From positions 1 to 41,684 of the forward strand of contig DAIDKO010000132.1 in the NCBI GenBank assembly GCA_027450005.1: 41,684 bases of DNA. The letters run 5' to 3'. The notes beneath the pieces were generated by a model. That model was not told the origin of the DNA. It searched no databases and saw nothing but the letters and a program-made list of their open reading frames with translations. Source of the stretch: Rhodanobacter sp. Lineage in GTDB: Bacteria; Pseudomonadota; Gammaproteobacteria; Xanthomonadales; Rhodanobacteraceae. Positions 24,130 through 31,609 of this stretch are shown here, in pieces. A program made the translations under genes and the position numbers. Position 1 is the first letter of the stretch. The number at the start of each line of letters is the position of its first letter.

Positions 24130-24816
24130 ATGGGCACACAGGTCCAGATCCGCGACCTCTCCAAGGTTTACGAGCGCGGCACGCAGAAGGTCGAGGTGCT
24201 TCACCACATCAACCTCGAGATCGCCGAAGGCGACTTTCTCGCGCTGATGGGGCCATCCGGCTCGGGCAAGACCACCCTGCTCAACCTGATCGGTGGCCTC
24301 GATTCGCCCAGTGCCGGCAGCATCAGCGTGGCCGGCTCGCGCATCGATCAGCTCGGCAGCGGCGCACTGGCGAAGTGGCGCGCATCCAACGTCGGTTTCG
24401 TGTTCCAGTTCTACAACTTAATGCCCATGCTCAGCGCGCAAAAGAATGTGGAGCTGCCGCTACTGCTCACCAAGCTCTCCGGTGCTCAGCGCCGGAGGAA
24501 TGCGGCTATCGCGCTGCAGCTGGTGGGCCTGGTCGAGCGCGCCTCGCACAAGCCCAGCGAGCTGTCCGGCGGTCAGCAGCAGCGCGTGGCGATTGCCCGA
24601 GCCATCGTCTCCGACCCGACTCTGCTGGTCTGCGACGAGCCCACGGGCGACCTGGACCGCCAATCGGCGGAAGAGGTGCTGGGCCTGTTGCGTATGCTCA
24701 ACCGCGAGCACGGCAAGACCATCGTGATGGTCACCCACGACCCCAAGGCCGCGGAATACGCCAACCACACCCTGCATCTGGACAAGGGCGCCCTCGTCGA
24801 ACAAGTGACCGCTTGA
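24130..24816 (+). CDS. ABC transporter ATP-binding protein, MacB/LolD type
   Basis: This 228-aa ATPase has Walker A GPSGSGKTTL (residues 41-50), Q-loop VGFVFQFYNLMPMLSAQKNV, signature ELSGGQQQRVAIARAIV (about 144-160), Walker B LLVCDEPTGDLD (Glu170) and the H-loop MVTHDP. The FQFYNLMPxLxAxxNV block is diagnostic for the MacB/LolD/FtsE group. It energises the two FtsX-like permeases encoded just downstream. The ATG at 24130 starts MGTQVQIRDLSKVYERG; the 69 bp after the adaptor gene hold no separate gene. Confidence 0.92.
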   Translation: MGTQVQIRDLSKVYERGTQKVEVLHHINLEIAEGDFLALMGPSGSGKTTLLNLIGGLDSPSAGSISVAGSRIDQLGSGALAKWRASNVGFVFQFYNLMPMLSAQKNVELPLLLTKLSGAQRRRNAAIALQLVGLVERASHKPSELSGGQQQRVAIARAIVSDPTLLVCDEPTGDLDRQSAEEVLGLLRMLNREHGKTIVMVTHDPKAAEYANHTLHLDKGALVEQVTA

Positions 24817-24826
24817 GGACGACGCC

Positions 24827-25990
24827 ATGAAATACTTCCACCTGATCTGGGCCGCGCTGTTCCGGCGCAAGACCCGCACCATCCTCACCCTGGTGTCGAT
24901 CGTCGCGGCCTTTCTTCTGTTCGGCATGCTGGATTCGGTGCGCTCGGCCTTCGACAGTAGCAGCCACGAACTGGCCGGCACGCAACGGCTTATCACGTCC
25001 TCACGCTACTCGATCATTCAGCCGTTGCCGCTGGCGTTGCGCGACCAGATTGCACTGATACCGGGCGTGCGTGCGGTGGCCTACGCCAACTGGTTCGGCG
25101 GGCAGTTCCAGGACCCAAAGAATTTCGTCTTTTCCTATGCGGTGAGCCCTGACTACCTCGATGTCTATCCTTCCATCCACCTGGCGCCGGACCAGCGCAA
25201 GGCTTTTGACGATACGCGGACTGGCGTGGTCATCGGTCCGAAGTTGGCTGCGAAGTACCACTGGAAGGTTGGTGACAGGATTCCCCTGCAGTCGCAGATC
25301 TTTCCGCGGAAGAACGGAGACAAGACGTGGCCGCTCGACGTGGTCGGCATCTTCGACGTTGACCGGGATGACGCTAACGGCTTCGACCAGACGCTGCTCA
25401 TGCACTGGAAATACTTCGACGAAGCCAATGCGTTCGGAGGTCACCAAGTGGGATGGTACGTCGTACAACTAAAGCATGCGGAGCAAGCCGATCAGGTATC
25501 TCGAGCCATCGACGCGCTCTCCGCGAATTCGGACCATGAGACCAAGACGCAAACCGAGCAGGCGTTCCAGGCTTCTTTCGCCAAGCAGTTCGGCGACGTC
25601 GGTCTGATCGTGGTGGCGATCATGGGTGCGGTGTTCTTCACCCTGATCCTGCTCACCGGCAACACCATGGCGCAGGCGGTTCGGGAGCGAACGTCGGAGC
25701 TGGCTATCTTGAAGACGATTGGCTTCTCGAGCGGCAGCGTGCTGCTAATGGTATTGGCCGAGTCGGTGTTGCTATTGCTGCTTGGTGGTGTGACTGGCTT
25801 GGGACTGGCGACCGTGATCGGGCCGGCACTTGGCAAGGGCAGCGGTGGCATGGTTCCAATTCGAGGAGTGAGCGCCATGAGCTGGGCGACTGGCGTAGGC
25901 TTGATGGTGGTCATTGGCCTGATTGTGGGTGCTCTTCCGGCGCTCAGCGGCATGCGCCTGAAGATTGTCGATGCGCTGGCCAGGCGCTGA
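24827..25990 (+). CDS. FtsX-like ABC permease (MacB type), first of two
   Basis: This 387-aa permease has a cytoplasmic start KYFHLIWAALFRRKTRTILT and TM1 (LVSIVAAFLLFGML). A periplasmic MacB_PCD-type domain spans about residues 35-250, and a C-terminal FtsX block of three helices follows (VVAIMGAVFFTLILLTGNTM, TSELAILKTIGFSSGSVLLM, LLLLGGVTGLGLATVIGPAL). The RTSELAILKTIGF coupling segment is typical. The GAGG site of the preceding gene's end lies about nine bases upstream. It pairs with the next gene as a probable heterodimer. Its GC content is a little lower than that of the ATPase and adaptor genes. Confidence 0.87.
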   Translation: MKYFHLIWAALFRRKTRTILTLVSIVAAFLLFGMLDSVRSAFDSSSHELAGTQRLITSSRYSIIQPLPLALRDQIALIPGVRAVAYANWFGGQFQDPKNFVFSYAVSPDYLDVYPSIHLAPDQRKAFDDTRTGVVIGPKLAAKYHWKVGDRIPLQSQIFPRKNGDKTWPLDVVGIFDVDRDDANGFDQTLLMHWKYFDEANAFGGHQVGWYVVQLKHAEQADQVSRAIDALSANSDHETKTQTEQAFQASFAKQFGDVGLIVVAIMGAVFFTLILLTGNTMAQAVRERTSELAILKTIGFSSGSVLLMVLAESVLLLLLGGVTGLGLATVIGPALGKGSGGMVPIRGVSAMSWATGVGLMVVIGLIVGALPALSGMRLKIVDALARR

Positions 25991-26000
25991 GGAACGGCGG

Positions 26001-27323
26001 ATGAACAAGACCTCAAACTTTCTGCTCGATCTCGTTCTGGTCGCTGGGCTGGGCGTCGCATTCGTCGTGTGGACGAAACTGGGCCTGACGTTCGTGCTGG
26101 CGATGGCGGTGCTGTTCGCGTGCTGGCTGGGCTTCAGTCGTGGTGGTCGCCAGTCCCTATCGATCGTCCGCATTGGCTTAAGCACCCTGGGTGGGCGTCT
26201 TGGAGCGGCATCGGTGATTGTGATTGGCATAGCTGGCGTAGTCGGGGTACTGGTGGCCTTGCTGGCGATGGGCGAGGGTTTCCAGGCTACGTTGCAGAAA
26301 ACCGGTTCGGCGGACACAGCGATCGTTTTGCGCGGTGGATCCAGCGCCGAGCTCAATTCGGTGCTCGATCGCGACAGCGTGAATGTGATCGAGCAGGCCC
26401 CTGGTGTACAGCGCGATGCCAACGGTAAGCCGATCGCGTCGGCTGAAGAGGTGGTGGTCGCGAACCTGCCGAAGAAGGACGACCCGGCAGTATCGGCGAA
26501 TGTCCAATTGCGCGGCGTGGGCAAAGGGGCATGGGAGCTACGGCCCAATGTCCGGATCATCGAGGGGCGGCGCTTCAAGCCTGGCCTTAGAGAGTTGATC
26601 GTCGGGCAGGGGGCGGCGCGCCAGTTTGCTGGCTTGGGGGTGGGGCACACCATTCGCCTAGCGGGCGAGGATTGGTCGATCGTGGGCCACTTTGCCGCGA
26701 ATGATTCGCATGACTCCGAGCTGATGGGCGATCTCGAGACCGTTGCCTCGACCTATCGGCGTGGCAGCAGCGTTCAGTCGGTGACAGTCAAGCTGACCGC
26801 GCCTGCCGCGTTCGACACGTTCAAAGCAGCGCTATTGTCCGACCCGCGTTTGAAAGTGGAGGTGAGCACGACGCGGGACTACTACAGCAAGCAATCCGAG
26901 CAGCTGACTAAAATTCTGCGTATCGTGGGTTTTACGGTCGGCATCATCATGGCCATCGGAGCGATCTTCGGTGCGCTCAACACGATGTTCGCCGCGGTAA
27001 CGGCGCGTGCGCGGGAAATTGCCACCTTGCGCGCCCTGGGTTTCCGTGGTGGTCCGGTGGTGGTGTCGATCCTGCTGGAGACCATGCTGCTGGCCCTGCT
27101 GGGTGGCGTTCTTGGCGCGGCGATTGTGTGGCTTGCTTTCAACGGTTACACGGCATCCACGCTTGGCAGCAACTTCAGTCAGGTCGTGTTCCAGTTCAAG
27201 GTCTCGGCAGACCTGATTACCACTGGCTTGCAGTGGGCGCTAGCCATCGGTTTTGTCGGCGGCCTGTTCCCCGCCGTGCGCGCCGCGCGCCTGCCGGTGA
27301 CGACCGCCTTGCGCGAACTCTGA
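26001..27323 (+). CDS. FtsX-like ABC permease (MacB type), second of two
   Basis: This 440-aa permease has an N-terminal hydrophobic region with two helices (LLDLVLVAGLGVAFVVWTKL, FVLAMAVLFACWLGFSRGG), then SIVRIGLSTLGGRLGAASVI and a TM. A periplasmic domain follows (SADTAIVLRGGSSAELNSVL ... GVGKGAWELRPNVRIIEGRR). The C-terminal FtsX helices include TARAREIATLRALGFRGGPV and the ending VRAARLPVTTALREL. It is longer than its partner because of the extra N-terminal helices. The ATG at 26001 has GAGGAACGG upstream, ten bases after the preceding stop. Confidence 0.87.
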   Translation: MNKTSNFLLDLVLVAGLGVAFVVWTKLGLTFVLAMAVLFACWLGFSRGGRQSLSIVRIGLSTLGGRLGAASVIVIGIAGVVGVLVALLAMGEGFQATLQKTGSADTAIVLRGGSSAELNSVLDRDSVNVIEQAPGVQRDANGKPIASAEEVVVANLPKKDDPAVSANVQLRGVGKGAWELRPNVRIIEGRRFKPGLRELIVGQGAARQFAGLGVGHTIRLAGEDWSIVGHFAANDSHDSELMGDLETVASTYRRGSSVQSVTVKLTAPAAFDTFKAALLSDPRLKVEVSTTRDYYSKQSEQLTKILRIVGFTVGIIMAIGAIFGALNTMFAAVTARAREIATLRALGFRGGPVVVSILLETMLLALLGGVLGAAIVWLAFNGYTASTLGSNFSQVVFQFKVSADLITTGLQWALAIGFVGGLFPAVRAARLPVTTALREL

Positions 27324-27338
27324 GGGAGTGAGTCGTAC

Positions 27339-27361
27339 GGGAACGCGTAGGATGCGTTCCC
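27339..27361. terminator. Hairpin between the efflux operon and convergent atoE-like gene
   Basis: A perfect 8-bp stem (GGGAACGC/GCGTTCCC) with a 7-base loop fills most of the 45-bp gap between two convergent genes. There is no T-tract, but the position fits a bidirectional terminator. Confidence 0.5.
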
Positions 27362-27368
27362 GCGCGAA

Positions 27369-28784
27369 TCACGGCATCACCGGTGGCACGTACTTCAGGG
27401 TGAGTCCCAGCAGCCACAGCAGGCCCAGCACCAGCGGCACGTGCACCACCAACTGCATGAAGGTGTAGCCCACCACGTCGCGGGCCTTCAGGCCCAGCAC
27501 GCCGAGTAGAGGCAGCATCCAGAACGGGTTGATCAGGTTCGGCAGCGCTTCGGCGGCGTTATACACCTGCACCGCCCAGCCGAGATGCACGTGCAGGTCG
27601 TTCGCGGCCTGCATCACGTAGGGCGCCTCCACCAGCCACTTGCCGCCGCCGGACGGCACGAAGAAACCGAGGATGGCGGAGTACGCACCTATCACCGCGG
27701 GGAAGCTGTCGGTGCTCGCCACGTGCACGAACAGCTGCGACAGCCGGTGCGCCAGCGTGACGCCGCCCGTGCCCTGCACGTGGGTGAGCAGCGCGGCGAT
27801 GCCGCCGTACAGTGGGAACTGGATTAGCACGCCGGCCGTGCTCGGCACCGAGCGTGCCACCGCGTCGAGGAAGCTGCGCGGACGCCAGTGCAGCAGCAGG
27901 CCCACGGTGAGGAACAGGAAGTTATAGGTGTTGAGGTTGGCGATGGCGTTCACCACCGACTTGGTGGCGAACTCGTGGCCCAGCCAGCCGAGGCCGAGCA
28001 GGCCGATCAGCACGGAGAGCAGTGGGCTGTATTCCAGCCATTCGCCGGGGCGCTGGCGCGGCGGCAGTGGTGGCACGGCGGTCGCCTCGCTCACGCCGAA
28101 ATAGTGCGCGGTGCGTGCGTTGCGGTCCGACGGCGCGGTGAACCAGCAGACCAGCAGCGAGGCGGCGATCAGGCAGGCGGTGAGCGCGAAGGATTGCCAC
28201 AAGAAGATGGTGCTGGTGAACGGCAGCACGCCAGTGATCGCGAGCAGGCCGGGTGGCATGCTGGCCGGGTTCGCCTGCAGCTGCGCTGCCGACGAGGACA
28301 GGCCCATTGCCCACACCGCGCCGAGGCCCAGATACGCCGCGGCGCCTGCTGCGCGGTAGTCCATGCGCAGGTCGTCGCGTCGCGCCAGCGCGCGCACCAG
28401 CAGGCCGCCGAATACCAGCGAGAAGCCCCACGACAGTAGCGACGCGAGCATGCTCACCAGAGCCACGTAGCAGATCGCGCCGCGCCCGCTCTTCGGCACC
28501 CGCGCCAGCAGGTCGATGAAGCGTGCGACGACCGGCGCGGTGGCCACCACGTAACCTCCGATCACCACGAAGGCCATCTGCATGGTGAACGGGATCAGGC
28601 TCCAGAAGCCGTCGCCGAACGCGTTGACGGTGGCTACCGGTGTTGCGCCGAAGGCCAGCACGGCCGTCGCCACGATCGCCACGCCCAGTGCCGCGAACAC
28701 CCAGGCATCGGGAAACCAGCGTTCCGACCATGCCGCGCTGCGCAGCGCCAGTCGCGCCATCAGGCCTTCGTTCGTGCTGTTCAT
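27369..28784 (-). CDS. Short-chain fatty acid transporter, AtoE-like
   Basis: This 471-aa membrane protein has about 12 hydrophobic helices. Family features of AtoE (TIGR00366) are RFFPDAW-like SERWFPDAWVFAALGV, FTMQMAFVVIGGYVVATAPV, WGFSLVFGGLLVRALARR, VQFPLYGGI-like LIQFPLYGGIAALL, GFFVPSGGGKWLVEAPYVMQ and NLINPFWMLPLLGVLGLKAR. It probably imports short-chain fatty acids such as butyrate or acetoacetate. No ato catabolic genes lie nearby. The ATG at 28782-28784 gives MNSTNEGLMARLALRSAAW; upstream translation is not family-like. Confidence 0.9.
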   Translation of the reverse strand: MNSTNEGLMARLALRSAAWSERWFPDAWVFAALGVAIVATAVLAFGATPVATVNAFGDGFWSLIPFTMQMAFVVIGGYVVATAPVVARFIDLLARVPKSGRGAICYVALVSMLASLLSWGFSLVFGGLLVRALARRDDLRMDYRAAGAAAYLGLGAVWAMGLSSSAAQLQANPASMPPGLLAITGVLPFTSTIFLWQSFALTACLIAASLLVCWFTAPSDRNARTAHYFGVSEATAVPPLPPRQRPGEWLEYSPLLSVLIGLLGLGWLGHEFATKSVVNAIANLNTYNFLFLTVGLLLHWRPRSFLDAVARSVPSTAGVLIQFPLYGGIAALLTHVQGTGGVTLAHRLSQLFVHVASTDSFPAVIGAYSAILGFFVPSGGGKWLVEAPYVMQAANDLHVHLGWAVQVYNAAEALPNLINPFWMLPLLGVLGLKARDVVGYTFMQLVVHVPLVLGLLWLLGLTLKYVPPVMP

Positions 28785-28856
28785 GCCAGGCTCCGCGTGG
28801 GCGTCGCGGCCATGGTGGAGCGCGGTGCCCAACGGCGGCAAGCCGACGATGGTCGA

Positions 28857-29753
28857 TCAGCTCTCCCGTTGATGTGCCAGTGCGATGACTGCCACGCCAA
28901 GCAGGATGATAGTCATGCCCGCGATTTCGAATGGACCTATGTGCTCGCCGGCCAGCAGCATGCCGAGCAGCACCGCCACCGGCGGGTTCACGTAGGCGTA
29001 GCTGGTGGCAAGCGCGGGACGCGCGTGCTTGAGCGCATAGACGAAAGCGCTGAAACCGATCAGCGAACCGAACAGCACCAGATAGGCCATTGCCAGGCAG
29101 GCGTGCAGCGTGGGGTGTGCGGGCAGGCGTTCGCCACAACTGAAGCCCACCAGGTACTGTGCCGCGCCGGCGCAGAGCATCTGTATGGCGGTATTCATTG
29201 GGCCGCGTGGTAGGTCCTGCTGCCTGCTCCACACCGAACCGAATGCCCACGAAGCGGCAGCCAGCAACAGCGCCAGTGCCGCGATGTGCGAACCGGAAAG
29301 CGAGCTGCCGAGATTGAGTGCGACCACGCCCATGAAACCGAGCGCCAGGCCCCACGCTTCGAGCCGATTGGGCTTGTGCCCGAAGCCGATGCCGAACAGG
29401 GCGGCGAACAGCGGCATGCTGGCCAGCGCCACGGCCGTTACGCCGGAACCCACGTGCTTCTCGGCGAAGCTGCGCAGGCCGTTGCCGACCCCGAGCAGCA
29501 GCACGCCGGTGATCGCAGCGTTGCGCCATTGCGGTCGGGTGGGCAAGGCCTCGCCACGCAGACGCAGGAAGCCGAACAGCAGCAGCCCGGCCGCCAGCAG
29601 CCGCGACCCTTCCAGCAGGAAGGGCGGCCAGCTTTCCAGCGCGAAGTGGATGCCCAGATAGGTCGAGCCCCAGATCAGGTACAGCGCCAGTAGGCTCAAA
29701 GGCAGCAGCAGACGGACGCGGTCGTTCGCCGCGGCGGCGGTGGCGTGGCTCAT
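28857..29753 (-). CDS. EamA/DMT-family transporter
   Basis: This 298-aa protein has ten TM helices and two EamA repeats. The first repeat opens LLLPLSLLALYLIWGSTYLG, the YxxWGSTY signature of DMT exporters. It continues with ESWPPFLLEGSRLLAAGLLL and the second repeat LALLLAAASWAFGSVWSRQQ, ending with YAYVNPPVAVLLGMLLAGEH. Similar proteins (YedA/RhtA-like) export amino acids or metabolites; the substrate is unknown. The ATG at 29751-29753 is chosen; an in-frame ATG at 29766-29768 adds five residues and is possible. It lies between atoE-like and the Ada-like gene on the same strand. Confidence 0.9.
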   Translation of the reverse strand: MSHATAAAANDRVRLLLPLSLLALYLIWGSTYLGIHFALESWPPFLLEGSRLLAAGLLLFGFLRLRGEALPTRPQWRNAAITGVLLLGVGNGLRSFAEKHVGSGVTAVALASMPLFAALFGIGFGHKPNRLEAWGLALGFMGVVALNLGSSLSGSHIAALALLLAAASWAFGSVWSRQQDLPRGPMNTAIQMLCAGAAQYLVGFSCGERLPAHPTLHACLAMAYLVLFGSLIGFSAFVYALKHARPALATSYAYVNPPVAVLLGMLLAGEHIGPFEIAGMTIILLGVAVIALAHQRES

Positions 29754-29890
29754 GGGGCATTCCGGCATGGATGGGTCGCCGCGGGGTACGGCGACGACGC
29801 ACATGATGGACGAGACGCGCCCGATGCGATAGCGAGCTTTGCGCAAGGCAGGCTTGAGCACGCGCACAGGCCCGCGGCTTCGCGGCAAGC

Positions 29891-30751
29891 TCAGTCCGCG
29901 GTGATTCGTCGCTCCTGCGCCAGCAGCTCGCGTTTGCGATGCACGCCCCAGCGCCAGCCACCGGGCGTGCCGTCCTCGCGCACCACGCGGTGGCAGGGTA
30001 CGATCAGGGCGAGCCGGTTGTTGCCGCAGGCGTTGCCCACCGCGCGCGCGGCCTTCGGCGATCCGATCGCGGCGGCCAGTTCGCCATAGCTGCGCGTCTC
30101 GCCGGCGGGGATTTTCGTCAACGCATTCCACACCCGCCACTGGAACGCGGTGGCGGCCACGTCGAGCGGCGGTAGCGCAGGCGCGTCAGCGTTGCTCCAG
30201 CCGAGCTCGCCGGCGACGCGTGCGATCACCGCGTCCAGCCACTCCTCGCGGCCCGCGTCCACGCGCTCGCGCATGGCCTGCGGGAATTCGGCGGCGAGCC
30301 GTGTTGCGAGTTCGGCGTCGTCTTGGCCCAGGGTCACGGCGCAGATGCCGCGTGCGGTAGCCGCGACCAGCAACTGGCCCAGCGGCGTGGCTGTGGTGGT
30401 GTAGCGGATGCTGGCGCCCGCACCGCCGGCGCGGTAGCTAGCTGGCGTCATCCCGAGCAGGCGGTCGCTGTGTTCGTACACGCGGCTGCCGGAACCGAAG
30501 CCCGCCTCGTACACCGCCTCGCTGACCGCCGCGCCGTCGCGCAGCGCGGCCTTGAACTGGCCGAAGCGGCGGGCGCGGTGGTACTCCGCCGGACTCACGC
30601 CGTAGCGGCGGCGGAACGCGCGTTGCAGGTGGCCGGCGCTCAGTTGCACGAGGCGTGCGAGCGCGTCCAGCGTAGGAGCCTCGTCGGCGCACTCGATGTG
30701 CACGCGCACGCGTTCGAGGGTGTCGTCGATGGAGGAAGGCTGGGCGTTCAT
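29891..30751 (-). CDS. Ada-like protein: AraC helix-turn-helix fused to O6-alkylguanine-DNA methyltransferase
   Basis: This 286-aa protein has two parts. The AraC-type DNA-binding domain covers about residues 10-105 (LDALARLVQLSAGHLQRAFR, SPAEYHRARRFGQFKAALRD, GFGSGSRVYEHSDRLLGMTP). The methyltransferase part has an RNase-H-like domain (IRYTTTATPLGQLLVAATAR) and the active-site domain (FQWRVWNALTKIPAGETRSY, NRLALIVPCHRVVREDGTPG) with acceptor Cys253. The N-terminal zinc domain that repairs methylphosphotriesters in E. coli Ada is missing, so it cannot be switched in the usual way. It probably repairs O6-methylguanine. The ATG at 30749-30751 is clear. Confidence 0.92.
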   Translation of the reverse strand: MNAQPSSIDDTLERVRVHIECADEAPTLDALARLVQLSAGHLQRAFRRRYGVSPAEYHRARRFGQFKAALRDGAAVSEAVYEAGFGSGSRVYEHSDRLLGMTPASYRAGGAGASIRYTTTATPLGQLLVAATARGICAVTLGQDDAELATRLAAEFPQAMRERVDAGREEWLDAVIARVAGELGWSNADAPALPPLDVAATAFQWRVWNALTKIPAGETRSYGELAAAIGSPKAARAVGNACGNNRLALIVPCHRVVREDGTPGGWRWGVHRKRELLAQERRITAD

Positions 30752-30858
30752 GGCGTCGTCCGCTGCGGCATGCCGCCATGGTGTGCCGAGGTGATGGCGC
30801 GCGCCATCCGGATCTTGCACACCAGGGCCCGCGCCAGCGCCCGCGGACCGGGCGCCGC

Positions 30859-31131
30859 TCAGCGCGCGATCGGCCCCTGGCGGATCACCACGAATTCGCC
30901 TTCGAGCACTTCCGGTGCCGGCTTGTTCGCGCGAACCGTCGCGGCCAGCGACGAATGCGCCTGCTTCCACTGACGCCACGCCAGCCACACGCCGCCGCCG
31001 AGCAGCAACACGCCGGCCAACGCCAGGCCGAACACCAGCAGCACGCCCACCACGGCCACGCCGACCAGCAGGGACAAGGCGCGCGCCAGCGGGTGGCGGG
31101 AACGGCGGGGCGGGGGCAGATGGAAGTTCAT
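30859..31131 (-). CDS. Small membrane protein of unknown function
   Basis: This 90-aa protein has a basic N-terminus (HLPPPRRSRHPLARALSL), two hydrophobic helices (LLVGVAVVGVLLVFGLAL, GVLLLGGGVWLAWRQW) and a short soluble tail containing VLEGEFVVIRQGPIAR. Similar small proteins are common in Xanthomonadales; none has a known role. It is divergent from the Rieske gene with a 78-bp intergenic region. Confidence 0.7.
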   Translation of the reverse strand: MNFHLPPPRRSRHPLARALSLLVGVAVVGVLLVFGLALAGVLLLGGGVWLAWRQWKQAHSSLAATVRANKPAPEVLEGEFVVIRQGPIAR

Positions 31132-31156
31132 GTGTTAAAAATCCGTGTGCTAAAAT
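31131..31156 (+). promoter_or_regulatory. Tandem TGTGYTAAAAT elements (possible promoter) before the Rieske gene
   Basis: TGTGTTAAAAATC and TGTGCTAAAATC recur 15 bases apart. The second contains TGC-TAAAAT, an extended -10-like sequence at 31148-31156. No good -35 is visible, so it is either an extended -10 promoter or a duplicated operator in the divergent 78-bp gap. Confidence 0.4.
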
Positions 31157-31209
31157 CAAGGACTTACGCGTGCAACGATGAGGCCATCCGGCCCGCAGGA
31201 CAAGTGCCG

Positions 31210-31569
31210 ATGGACACCGTTTCCCCTACCTCTTTGTTGTGCCGGCTCGACGCGATCCCCGACGGCGGCGCCAGTGCGATCGAGGACGTGGCCGCCGCCG
31301 GCGGCGAGAGCGTGATCGTCGCGCGGCGCGGCGACCAGGTGCGCGCTTGGCTCAATATCTGCCCGCATGCCGGTCGCCGGCTGGACTACGCGCCGGGCAT
31401 GTTCCTGCTCAAGGGCGAGCTGCTGATCTGCGCCGTGCATGGCGCCAGCTTCGATCGCAACGACGGCGTGTGCGTGGCTGGCCCCTGCCGCGGCGAACAC
31501 CTGCATGCGCTGCCGGTGGAACTGCGTGGCGACGAGATTTGGCTGCGGGCGCGGGATGCGGCCGGCTGA
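31210..31569 (+). CDS. Rieske [2Fe-2S] domain protein
   Basis: This 119-aa protein consists of a single Rieske domain with both cluster-binding boxes: CPHAGRRLDY (Cys and His) and CAVHGASFDRNDGVCVAGPC (Cys and His). This matches CxH...CxxH spacing of Rieske ferredoxins such as NirD or dioxygenase ferredoxins. No signal peptide is present, so it is a cytosolic electron carrier or a regulatory subunit; no partner oxygenase is nearby. The ATG at 31210 has AGGAC about eight bases upstream. It is followed 40 bp later by the nucleotide-sugar dehydrogenase gene, probably in one transcript. Confidence 0.9.
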   Translation: MDTVSPTSLLCRLDAIPDGGASAIEDVAAAGGESVIVARRGDQVRAWLNICPHAGRRLDYAPGMFLLKGELLICAVHGASFDRNDGVCVAGPCRGEHLHALPVELRGDEIWLRARDAAG

Positions 31570-31609
31570 TCCGCTACGCTGTCGGCCATCCATCGCGACG
31601 GAAATCCGC

